Below, one piece after another: positions 1-8,752 of a stretch of 64,000 nt of DNA. The first letter of the stretch is position 1; every line of letters begins with the position of its first letter. Origin of the DNA: Nitrosomonas marina (GTDB lineage Bacteria > Pseudomonadota > Gammaproteobacteria > Burkholderiales > Nitrosomonadaceae); assembly GCF_900110145.1 (NCBI RefSeq), contig NZ_FOCP01000001.1, positions 124,001-188,000 on the forward strand. The letters are read 5' to 3'. Under the pieces are notes generated by a model that was given only the letters and a program-made list of their open reading frames with translations, was not told the origin of the DNA and did not search any database. The position numbers and the translations under genes were made by a program.

Positions 1-180
1 GTATTACTTCTACTAGGCGGTGATAGTTCATCTCGTCGATACGAAACTGCCAGTCTGCTTTCTCAAGGCCTGCCGAATAATCGGATAGGAATTCTGCATG
101 GACAGCAGCATAGCGCGATGAGAACAGCGCCCGATTTGTTTGCTCATGAAATTATGAAATTTTTAAAGGAACAGCCATAG
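1..180 (+). CDS. C-terminal fragment of an alpha/beta-hydrolase-like protein (cut by window edge)
   Basis: Frame 1 is open from the first base to a TAG at 178-180, giving 59 residues with no start in the window. The end contains G-I-L-H-G-Q-Q-H-S-A-M and then a helix ending F-L-K-E, which resembles the last strand, catalytic-His loop and final helix of alpha/beta hydrolases (pattern G..H.......A......FL). It converges on the minus-strand transporter gene, with only 21 bp between the stops. The substrate cannot be inferred, and the family call rests on a short tail only. Confidence 0.5.
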   Translation, partial: VLLLLGGDSSSRRYETASLLSQGLPNNRIGILHGQQHSAMRTAPDLFAHEIMKFLKEQP

Positions 181-201
181 TTATCCGGACCATTCCAGAT
201 T

Positions 202-1422
202 CTATGTCGTCTTCTCTGTCAACCGGTCTGCGTGTTGCCGTCGGCTGAATGCCAATGCCAGCGCCAGAATACAAGCGCAAACAAATACACCTGACAACAA
301 TTTCCAGCCAAGCAGAAAACCGCTTGAATAATCAACCAGTAAAGCGTAAAGCGGCGGGCCCAGCGCAAAACCGCCAAAAAACGCAACGGAAATAAAACTG
401 GAAGCAGCCGTTACCGGGCCAAAAGCTGAATCCCGGATCACCATACTCATTGCTATCGCATTTGTACCGACTGCGCTGAGTCCTACACACGCGGCCCCAA
501 GCCACAGCAATTCATGACTGTTGATATCAGCGTACATAGTACACACGATGGCGCCGGCAGCTATTACTGCGAGCGCGCATAGCAACCAGGACTCATCTCT
601 AAGTTTTGCGCCCACCGGGGTCAGCACGATTCGTGACAGCATTCCCATAACGCCAAATACAGCAATCAGGCTGTCCGCCTTAAACAGTGTCATGCCTTGT
701 TGTATTGCAAATGTCGGCAGAAAAGTGACATAGGCTGATAGTGATATTCCAATGCAGAACTGAATACACATCAGCCAAAGGAGCAATGGATTCGGGAAAG
801 TATATTCAAAACTCTTCTTCACGCCGAATTGTACTTTCGGCGTAACAAAGAGTGTTGATAATAAAAAAATAACCGCTACCGGGACTACTGCTCCAAAAGC
901 TATGCGCCAGCCATACAGCAGGGCTATTCCCGGCAGCAATAAACCCGCAAATAGCGCCGCCAGTTGTACACCTGATTGTTTGATACCTACTATCTTTGCC
1001 CTTTTCTTTTGAGTAATTTGTTGTGCAATCAGTAAATTTGTAACCGGATTGGCCAGAGCTTGTGCAATTCCGCAAATCGCTACAGCAAATACCAGCCCGG
1101 TAAAATTCTGCGCAATGGCAATAAGCATAAACGCTACCGCGATCGTAAAGAAAATCACCAACAGCATGTTGCGTGCGCCAAAATATTCAACTATGACCCC
1201 TGACCATAGCGACAAAATAGCTGCAAGACCGAATGAACTCATTACCAGATAACCTAACATGGTGCTATCAAAGGTCAGGTCCTGACTCAGTAACGGTCCC
1301 AGCGTACTGATTGCATAAAGCACCAGCATGGGCAAAGCCATGGCAAAAATCAGAACGACAACGAACAGGTACCCTGTCAGGGTTGAATTTTGAATTTGCA
1401 AAATATTTTTTTCTTCAATCAT
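202..1422 (-). CDS. MFS transporter, last gene of the thiocarboxylate-type cluster
   Basis: This 406-residue protein is hydrophobic throughout, with a pattern fitting 12 transmembrane helices. The loop after helix 2 (around residues 80-86, V-E-Y-F-G-A-R) matches the family's G-x-x-x-D-R-x-G-R-R position in a degenerate form. Major facilitator transporters use the proton gradient to move small molecules across the inner membrane. The gene lies about 120 bp downstream of the acyl-CoA dehydrogenase-like gene on the same strand, so it may be co-transcribed with the sulfur-transfer genes. An exporter or importer of the cluster's product or its metal complex is the natural guess. Substrate is not readable from sequence. 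Start is ATG at 1422. Confidence 0.8.
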   Translation of the reverse strand: MIEEKNILQIQNSTLTGYLFVVVLIFAMALPMLVLYAISTLGPLLSQDLTFDSTMLGYLVMSSFGLAAILSLWSGVIVEYFGARNMLLVIFFTIAVAFMLIAIAQNFTGLVFAVAICGIAQALANPVTNLLIAQQITQKKRAKIVGIKQSGVQLAALFAGLLLPGIALLYGWRIAFGAVVPVAVIFLLSTLFVTPKVQFGVKKSFEYTFPNPLLLWLMCIQFCIGISLSAYVTFLPTFAIQQGMTLFKADSLIAVFGVMGMLSRIVLTPVGAKLRDESWLLCALAVIAAGAIVCTMYADINSHELLWLGAACVGLSAVGTNAIAMSMVIRDSAFGPVTAASSFISVAFFGGFALGPPLYALLVDYSSGFLLGWKLLSGVFVCACILALALAFSRRQHADRLTEKTT

Positions 1423-1540
1423 TTTGTTTCTGGGTCAAATAATTGATACAAACACTGTTATCCAGGCATTGCATCAATCATGTTCTTTAGGCAACCAAAA
1501 GGTCATGATTCAGTATATAAGTATGAGAAACGATACGCGG

Positions 1541-2743
1541 TTAATTGAAGTGATATGCACTTTGTTGCTGATAAAAATCAATCAACTGACGTCCCACCGA
1601 ACTGATCAGTGATTCATCTGTACCGTCAAGAATCCGAGTGGTCCGCGCAATGCGCATAATGTTTGAAAGCGGTGTCAGCTCACTGACACCTTCCGCCCCA
1701 AAAACCTGCACAGCGGAATCAGATGCAATGCAAAGTGCCTGGGATGCCGCCATTTTGGCGGTATTGATTTCGATATTACTGGAACACTGTGTATCTACAC
1801 CCCGGGCTGCTACTCTAATCATCTCCCGAGCGCTTGCAATTGCGTGATAAGCCTTTGCCATGTGCTGACGAACGAGCTGTTTTTCCTGAAGCCTTGCGGT
1901 CAAACCGCGCCGCGAATGAATTCTGGCACCCATCATATCCAGACATCTTTGTGCCAGGCCTACCCAATGCATGGAGCGTAGCAGCCTGCCTACCCCCAGT
2001 CGTTGATTCATCATGTTAATACCGTCACCGCAAATGCCCAGCAAATTCGATTCTGGCACTTTCACCTCGTTGAACGATATTTCGCTCTGCTTTAACGTAC
2101 TTTCCATGACAGTTATCTGACGTTCTATCCGAAAGCCCTTGGATTCCACAGGAACGATGATCATTGAAAGAGTTTTTCTAATATCAACCTCGTCATCAGT
2201 TGTGCGCACCAAAACAGTAGCAAATGTTGCATCGCTGGCATTCGAAACAAACCATTTTCTGCCGTTTATGTACCAGTTGCCGCCTGATAAACGGGCTTTT
2301 GCATTGATCAACCCTGGAATCGAACCGCTGTGATCGGGCTCGGTCATTGCATAACAAGGCAGTGCATTTCCAGTGGCCATTGGACGCAAAAATTTTGTGT
2401 GAATTGTTTTATTACCAAATCTTTGCAGCATTCGTGCGTCTAAAGCAGTATGACTGCCAAAAATTTCATGGGAAAACACAGTACGCCCCTCTTGCTCCGC
2501 TACTATCAGATAACTTTCCAGCGAATCTATTTTCCCACCGTACTCAAGGGGATAAAATAATCCCCACAATCCCGCTGAACGCGCCTCATTAGTGAGTTTG
2601 GTAAGTAATTCAGATGAATGACGCCCTTTGCTCGACAACCGCTGCTCATTCGGAATAATCATGTCATCCACAAAATTTCTGACCTCATTTGAAAGTGATT
2701 TGGCCAATGTGGCGGGTTCTTTCTTTTCTATTTCACTAAGCAC
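1541..2743 (-). CDS. acyl-CoA dehydrogenase family flavoprotein
   Basis: The 400-residue length and domain order (N-terminal helices, central beta domain with C-Y-A-M-T-E-P around residue 130, C-terminal helical bundle) are those of acyl-CoA dehydrogenases. The usual catalytic base motif Y-E-G-T reads L-D-G-T near residue 373. Asp at this place also occurs in other branches of the superfamily, so the gene need not be dead. The proposed start is GTG at 2743, with GGGGA about nine bases upstream. It is 26 bp downstream of the AMP-ligase gene. Within this cluster it could oxidise (aromatise) a CoA- or AMP-activated ring precursor, which is an inference from context. Confidence 0.85.
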   Translation of the reverse strand: MLSEIEKKEPATLAKSLSNEVRNFVDDMIIPNEQRLSSKGRHSSELLTKLTNEARSAGLWGLFYPLEYGGKIDSLESYLIVAEQEGRTVFSHEIFGSHTALDARMLQRFGNKTIHTKFLRPMATGNALPCYAMTEPDHSGSIPGLINAKARLSGGNWYINGRKWFVSNASDATFATVLVRTTDDEVDIRKTLSMIIVPVESKGFRIERQITVMESTLKQSEISFNEVKVPESNLLGICGDGINMMNQRLGVGRLLRSMHWVGLAQRCLDMMGARIHSRRGLTARLQEKQLVRQHMAKAYHAIASAREMIRVAARGVDTQCSSNIEINTAKMAASQALCIASDSAVQVFGAEGVSELTPLSNIMRIARTTRILDGTDESLISSVGRQLIDFYQQQSAYHFN

Positions 2744-2769
2744 GTTTACAGTCCCCGAATAAATGTGAT

Positions 2770-4404
2770 TTAGTTAATCATGGAAAATACTGCTTCGTCA
2801 GACAATTGTTTCTTGTCGACTTTCCCTGCAGGATTGAGCGGTAACTGACGGAAATATCGAAGATATTCTGGAAGCTTGTTGGTTTCCAGTCCTTTTTCCA
2901 GCAGGTATTTGGTAAATTGCGATAGTGATGGGCGGGCAGCGCCATCTTGCGATACCACGCAAAGACAGATTCTGTGCCCTAAGTCCGGGTCAGCAACAGG
3001 AACGCAAACAGCACTGACGACTGCCGGGTGAGATATGGCAATATTCTCGATCTGCGCAGGACTGATGTTGACACCGCCCCGGATGATGATTTCCTTTTTG
3101 CGGCCCGACAGCACCAGATAACCATCATTGTCTATATATCCCAGGTCTCCGGTGTATACCCACCCATCATCATCCCTGTACAATGCATCCAGCTCAGGTG
3201 AGTTAACATACTGCATTGGGCTGATTGGGCCTCTGGCTGCAATTTCACCTATTTCACCTTGGGATAGTTCCTGTTTCTGGTCATCAACAATTTTGATGGC
3301 ACAAATCCCGGGATTTGGTCGACCTGCTTTATGTAATATTGCATCCAGATCGTCATCAAGTGTCGTATGGCAGTTCACGCCATCAGCAGATCCATATAGA
3401 CTGATAAAACCGCACCGGAACGCTTCGGTACAACGGCGGATTGATACTTCATCAATTTTTGCGCCGCCACTGATAATAGCCATTAAGCTGGATGTATCCG
3501 CTGCTGATAATTCAGGGTCCGCAGCGATCCTCTGAAACATCGTTGGCACGCCGAAAATATAATTCGGCCTAAGGTGTGCAATTGCATTAATTGCCGCAGT
3601 TACTTCAAACTGGCGCATTAATAGTACGGTGCCACCTAGCCAGGATAAAATACCAAATGTGGCAGTTGACCCAAAAGCAGTTCCCAACGGCATCAGGTAC
3701 AGGCCCCGAAATGTTTCATTCGCTGGATGAATACGCTGCAAAAAACGGCCCCTTCCACCAATGATTGCATTATGGGAATACGCTACCCACTTGGGGTCTG
3801 ATTCAGTACCTGACGATACAAGAAAACGAACGGGAGAATCGGGGCAGACAATTGGGAATTGATCACTTTCAAGAGGCTCTGAGTTGAAAAAGTCATCCAG
3901 TGCGTGCCAGTTTTCCGTTGCTGCACCATTGACAACGAGTATGCGCAGTGACAGCAATGTCGGACGTATTGATTCAATGAGTTCGCAAAGATCAACACCC
4001 GCATGTTCCGGTTCTACAATAATCACGCGCGCATCACACTTCCTGAGAAGAGATTGAACATCAAGCATTCCGCGACCGGGTGGAAAAGGCGCCACAATGG
4101 CCCCTAGCGACGCCGCAGCCAGATCTATAGCGCAACTCCGCCAGTTATTATGAAGCTGATAGGCAACTACATCTCCGGTCACAACGCCATGCTCTTTGAA
4201 TGCAGCAGCAAGCCGCTGCACTTTGTCCAGCAACTGAACATACGTAATGGTCTCATGCAAAGTCACAACTGCCGGCTTACCGGGAGTTTGCAATGCACGA
4301 TCCACAAACAGCTCATAGACTGATTTATTTGGATAAATACCGCTTTTTATCCATTGTTGACGAACCTCAGTAGGTATCAGATCAATAATTCCTGCATGAT
4401 TCAT
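2770..4404 (-). CDS. AMP-forming acyl/aryl ligase (ANL superfamily)
   Basis: The 544-residue protein has the full set of adenylation motifs. These include the phosphate loop S-S-G-T-E-S-D-P-K at about 197-205, the Y-T-G-D-L-G motif and hinge S-G-R-K-K-E in the last third, and the C-terminal catalytic Lys in P-A-G-K-V-D near residue 529. Such enzymes activate a carboxylate as the acyl-adenylate, usually then passing it to CoA, a carrier or another nucleophile. The start overlaps the CoA-transferase stop by 4 bp, so the two are translationally coupled. In thiocarboxylate siderophore pathways this class activates the carboxyl group that later receives sulfur; that role here is inferred. Confidence 0.88.
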   Translation of the reverse strand: MNHAGIIDLIPTEVRQQWIKSGIYPNKSVYELFVDRALQTPGKPAVVTLHETITYVQLLDKVQRLAAAFKEHGVVTGDVVAYQLHNNWRSCAIDLAAASLGAIVAPFPPGRGMLDVQSLLRKCDARVIIVEPEHAGVDLCELIESIRPTLLSLRILVVNGAATENWHALDDFFNSEPLESDQFPIVCPDSPVRFLVSSGTESDPKWVAYSHNAIIGGRGRFLQRIHPANETFRGLYLMPLGTAFGSTATFGILSWLGGTVLLMRQFEVTAAINAIAHLRPNYIFGVPTMFQRIAADPELSAADTSSLMAIISGGAKIDEVSIRRCTEAFRCGFISLYGSADGVNCHTTLDDDLDAILHKAGRPNPGICAIKIVDDQKQELSQGEIGEIAARGPISPMQYVNSPELDALYRDDDGWVYTGDLGYIDNDGYLVLSGRKKEIIIRGGVNISPAQIENIAISHPAVVSAVCVPVADPDLGHRICLCVVSQDGAARPSLSQFTKYLLEKGLETNKLPEYLRYFRQLPLNPAGKVDKKQLSDEAVFSMIN

Positions 4405-6293
4405 TTAAAACTCCAGGGAGACATCACTTTGGTATAACAATCCGGGCTCAATTGCTGCTGCAGGTGGGCCTGATTTCGTATTGTTGCCAGATCTTCAATA
4501 ACCTGTGCGACAGGTACACCTGCGCGCTCAAGGATCAGAAGCCATTCTTCGGCCGTCTTGGTGAGTAGCAAAAGTTGCAAAAACTGATGAAAATCGATTT
4601 CATTCAGGTCATTCGCTATCTCCAATACATTACGCAGCCGGCTTACTGTGTTAAGGTCAGGACACTCAATTGCGAGTTTTCCTTGCTTTGTATCAAAAAC
4701 ACCATTGATTATGCTTTTTGATTTTATGCGGCTATTCAGCATGTTTTTATCTGGGAAATCATCTATACATAACAGTGTTGCTGCGCTTAACAGCGATGAA
4801 GTCACTTTTACACTGGCATTATCCAGATGCCGCTTGAGTAATGCCGCGGTAATCCCTTGAGCGGCAATAACCCCTCCCAAAACATCAAGGACTGTAAAAA
4901 GAGAACCGCCTCGAGTACCGGAAGCTTGAGAGATTTTTCTGGCAACTCCAGAGTAGGCTTGCGTCATGAAATCAGTCCCTGGCAATGTATTTGTTGCTGA
5001 TTCAGCGCTTCCATTTGTAGACCAGCCCGCTGCATAGGCATAAATGAGCGCGGGATTCAAGTCAACAAAATCACTGTAATCCAGACCGAGCTGCGCCGCC
5101 TTATCAGGCGCCCAATTGTGTAGAAAAACATCTGCAGATTGAACCAGTTCCTTGATTTCTGCGCGCCCTGCTGCTGACTTTATATTTATTTCCCTGATTG
5201 TTTTAAGTCGATTGAGCGCATCGAAACGGGCAGAGCAGCCATCGGCCATGGGTGGCATCCCACGTAGCGGGTCTCCTCCCGGCGGTTCAATCCGAATGAC
5301 GTCAGCACCTAGAAGCGTCAGTAAGTGACCGGCAAGCGGGCCCTGAATCCGTCGACAGGATTCAATCACCGTTAGACCGCTTAACGGAAGCTGATTTTCA
5401 GCTTTCTTTATATCCGTTCTGGCTCTGACATTAGGGTTGAACTCAAATGACCATGGTCCTTGCAGCCAGTCGTGCATAAAATGCTCATCCTGTTGTCTTT
5501 CTTCAACAGAACGTAACTGGCAGATGGACATTCCGGTGCGCGCGCACACTTCTGAAATGTGCTGAAAAGTATAATTAGAAAGCGCATCGACCAATTCAAC
5601 GGGTAGTGGAGAGATCGCCCTTGCATAGCGCAACAAAAATGCACTCCATCCTTTGCCTGACAGGGCCGAATTAATGCCAAACTGCGCCCAGAATTTTTGC
5701 CAGGGCTCGACATCAAGAGTTTCGAGTTCAAAACAAACGCCGTCCGACGACATGAAGGGAGGCGCTGTTTGACGAGAAGCTTTTTCAAACATAACAGAAT
5801 CTGGCATTTCAGCCGCGGTTGCATCTGCTAAATATTGCGATACGCTCAACAGTGCAGCGGATGAGACAGAAAGATTGCTGCCTGACACAGGCATTCCGCG
5901 CAATCGACCCAGTGCTGCTGCAAAACAACCCTGTAGCGCAAGCGCCCCCGTCAATGTAGACACATATTGCAATCCAAGCGGACGCGGTTCACCACTTACT
6001 CTTCCATGTACCGACATAATTCCACAAGCAGCCTGAATAATGTTCTCGGTAATGCAAGTCGATTTCGATGCATCACTCCATCTTGCTATATCACAGCTCA
6101 CTAACGAGGTTCGTGATGTCTCAAATTTAAATGACAACGACAAATCGTTCGAATACTCGTCAGTTGAAATGACGTTTAAACCCAGCATGCTCGCCTGATA
6201 GCGAAGAGATGCTGCAATTGACGCAAAATCATTTGCCACATTATTAAATGGGCCCGCAAGAGTGCAACCGGTTAACGGTCGATTCATTTCCAT
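4401..6293 (-). CDS. double-length class III CoA-transferase (CaiB/BaiF family)
   Basis: The 630-residue protein is longer than the usual ~400 residues. Residues ~305-620 are a normal CaiB/BaiF domain, starting L-S-G-L-T-V-I-E and containing the R-I-E-P-P-G-G-D-P motif. The catalytic Asp lies in P-G-T-D-F-M-T-Q-A at D441. Residues ~1-250 look like a second, partial copy (T-E-N-I-I-Q-A-A-C-G-I-M around 85-100) without an obvious catalytic Asp, so it may be structural. The family moves CoA between carboxylates through glutamyl/aspartyl-CoA intermediates. It is preceded closely by the sulfur-carrier gene and overlaps the ligase. No strong ribosome binding site is seen at ATG 6293; ATG 6287 is an alternative. 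Confidence 0.85.
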   Translation of the reverse strand: MEMNRPLTGCTLAGPFNNVANDFASIAASLRYQASMLGLNVISTDEYSNDLSLSFKFETSRTSLVSCDIARWSDASKSTCITENIIQAACGIMSVHGRVSGEPRPLGLQYVSTLTGALALQGCFAAALGRLRGMPVSGSNLSVSSAALLSVSQYLADATAAEMPDSVMFEKASRQTAPPFMSSDGVCFELETLDVEPWQKFWAQFGINSALSGKGWSAFLLRYARAISPLPVELVDALSNYTFQHISEVCARTGMSICQLRSVEERQQDEHFMHDWLQGPWSFEFNPNVRARTDIKKAENQLPLSGLTVIESCRRIQGPLAGHLLTLLGADVIRIEPPGGDPLRGMPPMADGCSARFDALNRLKTIREINIKSAAGRAEIKELVQSADVFLHNWAPDKAAQLGLDYSDFVDLNPALIYAYAAGWSTNGSAESATNTLPGTDFMTQAYSGVARKISQASGTRGGSLFTVLDVLGGVIAAQGITAALLKRHLDNASVKVTSSLLSAATLLCIDDFPDKNMLNSRIKSKSIINGVFDTKQGKLAIECPDLNTVSRLRNVLEIANDLNEIDFHQFLQLLLLTKTAEEWLLILERAGVPVAQVIEDLATIRNQAHLQQQLSPDCYTKVMSPWSFK

Positions 6294-6322
6294 TTTTTTA
6301 GCGAGGTGAAATTATGATCAAC

Positions 6323-6595
6323 TTATCCTCCGGCTACCGCAGGCAATATTGTCAGGGCATCTCCATCTTTTAAATTTGTTTGAAGGCCGTCACAAAAACG
6401 AATATCGCTGTCATTCACATAAATGTTAATGAAACGATGCGGCTGATCTTCTGCAATCAACTTTTCCTTAATACCCGGATACTGCTGATCCATTTGATTG
6501 ATCGCTTCCAGTACATTTACACCAACCACTTCAACCAGTTTTTGATTATTTGTTATAGACCTCAGGATGGTAGGAATTGAAACTTTGACAGACAT
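6323..6595 (-). CDS. ubiquitin-like sulfur carrier protein (MoaD/ThiS/CysO type)
   Basis: This 90-residue protein has beta-grasp spacing and ends exactly in A-V-A-G-G, the di-glycine tail that is adenylated and converted to a thiocarboxylate. The internal N-I-Y-V-N-D-S-D-I-R segment and D-G-D-A-L-T-I-L-P before the tail match CysO/MoaD relatives. AAGGAG lies at good spacing before ATG 6595. It sits between the JAMM protease and the CoA-transferase genes, and the activating MoeZ-type enzyme is two genes upstream, so the complete activation set is local. No residues follow the Gly-Gly, so no proteolytic trimming is needed before activation. It is the likely sulfur donor for the cluster's product. 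Confidence 0.92.
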   Translation of the reverse strand: MSVKVSIPTILRSITNNQKLVEVVGVNVLEAINQMDQQYPGIKEKLIAEDQPHRFINIYVNDSDIRFCDGLQTNLKDGDALTILPAVAGG

Positions 6596-6715
6596 TTGTT
6601 CTCCTTCATAAAATATTACGAGTTGCTGTTAACCAAATACAGCAAACGATTAATTGATACGACTTCCCGGCATAAAGCTAGCGAAAGATTCACAAAGTGA
6701 GGAAGCAAAAACCGA

Positions 6716-7159
6716 TCAGGCCACTTTTAGCTGCTTCAGATCCGGTTCATAGGTTTTTACAATTTTGATCCTCTCTTCTATGACTATGTCATCAACAATC
6801 CGAAAACTACGAACACTCTCTCCTGATAATAATGCTGTTGAAATAATCACATAGTGTGCTCCTGGTTCCGCTGCATACTCGATATCCGTGCGGCTGGGAT
6901 ATGCCTGCGTACTGGTGTGTGAATGATAGATAACAATCGGTTCCTCACCACGCAATTCCATTTCTTTCCAGACTTGCAACTGTTGTTGTGGATCAAATTG
7001 AAAAAAATCCTCGGAATGCGCCGCATTTTCCATGGGTATTAAACGTTGTGGCAGATTAGAACCAAGCGCGCCGGCTATGACGCCACATGACTCGATAGGA
7101 TGATCTTTATTTGCCTGAGCAAGCATTGCTTCAACAAGTTTCGTATGGATGGTCAACAT
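6716..7159 (-). CDS. JAMM/MPN+ zinc metalloprotease (Mec/QbsD-like)
   Basis: The 147-residue protein has all JAMM ligands: Glu23 in E-S-C-G, then H79-x-H81, then S89 and D92 (H-S-H-T-S-T-Q-A-Y-P-S-R-T-D). Proteins of this size in bacteria cleave adducts from the C-terminus of small sulfur carriers, either removing cysteine made on CysO or trimming residues that mask the Gly-Gly end. AGGAG lies eight bases before ATG 7159. It lies between the MoeZ-type gene and the carrier gene, so the carrier is its probable substrate. No cysM-type synthase is present, so a role in ordinary cysteine synthesis is less likely than one in thiocarboxylate transfer. Confidence 0.9.
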   Translation of the reverse strand: MLTIHTKLVEAMLAQANKDHPIESCGVIAGALGSNLPQRLIPMENAAHSEDFFQFDPQQQLQVWKEMELRGEEPIVIYHSHTSTQAYPSRTDIEYAAEPGAHYVIISTALLSGESVRSFRIVDDIVIEERIKIVKTYEPDLKQLKVA

Positions 7160-7203
7160 CTACAGGTCTCCTGAAGATAAATTTATTGATACAAATCGAA
7201 CCG

Positions 7204-8376
7204 TTAGTAACTTGGCAGTGACTGATCTACATCATTGATCCAGGACAGAATCCCGCCATCAAGGCTTTTAGCATTTGTAAATCCATGCTTTTGCATTTCG
7301 ATCACTACATCTCTGGATCGCGCGCCCATTTTGCAATGTACAACGATAAAATCTCTTTTATTCATTCCGGACAGGACATCTTCCGTCATCATTTCACTCT
7401 TAGGAATGTGAGTGGCCCCGTCAATTCGCACAATATTCCACTCCTCGATACCGCGAACATCTATTAGCCTGATCTTCTCGCCTTTATCACGCATCTCCTT
7501 TAACTCCCGGGCACTGATTATCGGAATTTCTTTCTGGTGTTCTTCTGACTGTTGTCTGCCACCACAAAATTCTTGATAATCGATCAATTGTGTAATAGAT
7601 GTACGAACGGGTGCTTTCCTGATTGGTATAAATCTATAGCTCATATCCAATGCATCATAGACCGCCAGGCGGCCCAACAATGACTGACCGATTCCGGTGA
7701 TTAACTTGATAGCTTCTGTAGCCATCATTGACCCAATCGACGCGCACAAAATACCAAGCACGCCGCCTTCGGCACATGAAGGCGCCATTTCAGGTGGAGG
7801 CGGCTCTGGGTATAAATCGCGGTAATTTAGCCCTGCATCACCCGGCGCATTTTCCCAAAAAACTGAAACCTGACCTTCAAAGCGAAAAATAGATCCCCAC
7901 ACATATGGCTTTTTCGACAGCACGCAAACATCATTCACCAGATAACGCGTAGCAAAATTATCTGTACCATCCACGATCAGGTCATAATCAGAAATAATCC
8001 CGCGGGCGTTAGCCGCTTCGAGGCGTTCTTCATGCAGTTCCACCTGAACATGTGGATTAATTTCTTTAATTGTGTCCCGGGCACTCACCGATTTGCGTTT
8101 ACCGATATTGGATTGTTTATGGATAATCTGCCTCTGCAAGTTGGATTCATCCACAACATCAAAATCAACAATACCGAGTTTTCCAACACCCGCTGCGGCA
8201 AGGTAAAGCAGCACTGGCGACCCCAGCCCACCCGCACCAATAACCAATACCCTGCTGTTTTTTAATCGTTTCTGCCCTTCCAACCCAACTTCCGGGATAA
8301 GCAAATGTCGGCTATAGCGTAAAACCTCACTTTTACTCAATTCAGCTCCAGGTGCTACTAAAGGCGGTAGTTGCAT
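7204..8376 (-). CDS. MoeZ-type E1-like adenylyltransferase with C-terminal rhodanese domain
   Basis: The 390-residue protein has an N-terminal ThiF/MoeB domain with the nucleotide loop G-A-G-G-L-G-S-P near residue 50 and D-x-D/Q-R-Q motifs. Its C-terminal rhodanese domain has the active loop H-C-K-M-G-A-R-S (Cys348). It would adenylate the Gly-Gly tail of the sulfur carrier and deliver persulfide sulfur from the rhodanese cysteine. ATG 8376 is preferred over an upstream TTG at 8391 because GGAG lies six bases before it. It is the first gene of the minus-strand cluster and lies downstream of a putative Fur site. A housekeeping molybdopterin or thiamine role cannot be excluded from sequence alone. 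Confidence 0.9.
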   Translation of the reverse strand: MQLPPLVAPGAELSKSEVLRYSRHLLIPEVGLEGQKRLKNSRVLVIGAGGLGSPVLLYLAAAGVGKLGIVDFDVVDESNLQRQIIHKQSNIGKRKSVSARDTIKEINPHVQVELHEERLEAANARGIISDYDLIVDGTDNFATRYLVNDVCVLSKKPYVWGSIFRFEGQVSVFWENAPGDAGLNYRDLYPEPPPPEMAPSCAEGGVLGILCASIGSMMATEAIKLITGIGQSLLGRLAVYDALDMSYRFIPIRKAPVRTSITQLIDYQEFCGGRQQSEEHQKEIPIISARELKEMRDKGEKIRLIDVRGIEEWNIVRIDGATHIPKSEMMTEDVLSGMNKRDFIVVHCKMGARSRDVVIEMQKHGFTNAKSLDGGILSWINDVDQSLPSY

Positions 8377-8477
8377 AATTTCTCCAATCAATATCTGGTT
8401 TGTCGTTCAATTTTCATTAACAAATCGTTGAAAAACCGTCTGCTGTGCGCAAATCAAATTCTATTTATTAATAAAAA

Positions 8478-8492
8478 TAACAATCATTATGA
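8478..8492 (-). promoter_or_regulatory. putative Fur box upstream of the sulfur-transfer cluster
   Basis: On the minus strand the site reads TCATAATGATTGTTA. It matches the 7-1-7 Fur consensus TGATAAT-N-ATTATCA at 11 of 14 defined positions. It lies about 100 bp upstream of the ATG at 8376 in an AT-rich stretch suited to a promoter. Iron control would fit a siderophore pathway. No transcription start is known. Confidence 0.55.
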
Positions 8493-8752
8493 TTTCTATT
8501 AAAAATATTAGTACTTAATAACACTTTAATTAACAATTTTTATATCCTGAACAACGTTCAAATTCTCTTTAAAGAAAGCACATGCACAAATCCAGTTTTC
8601 CTCGCATATCAAATTTTCATACGCGGATCCGCGAATTTGTTTCTTAGTGATATTGCGTCATCAGCCATTACTCATCACAACTTCAGAAAAGTCAATTTGT
8701 ACTTCATGCCGAGGACTGCGGTAAATTTAAAGCAGATTATAAAATTTTGGAA

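Noticed and set aside
1541-2743. Loss of the catalytic Glu in the acyl-CoA dehydrogenase homologue
   Set aside because: The motif is L-D-G-T, and Asp at this place occurs in other active branches, so inactivation cannot be claimed.
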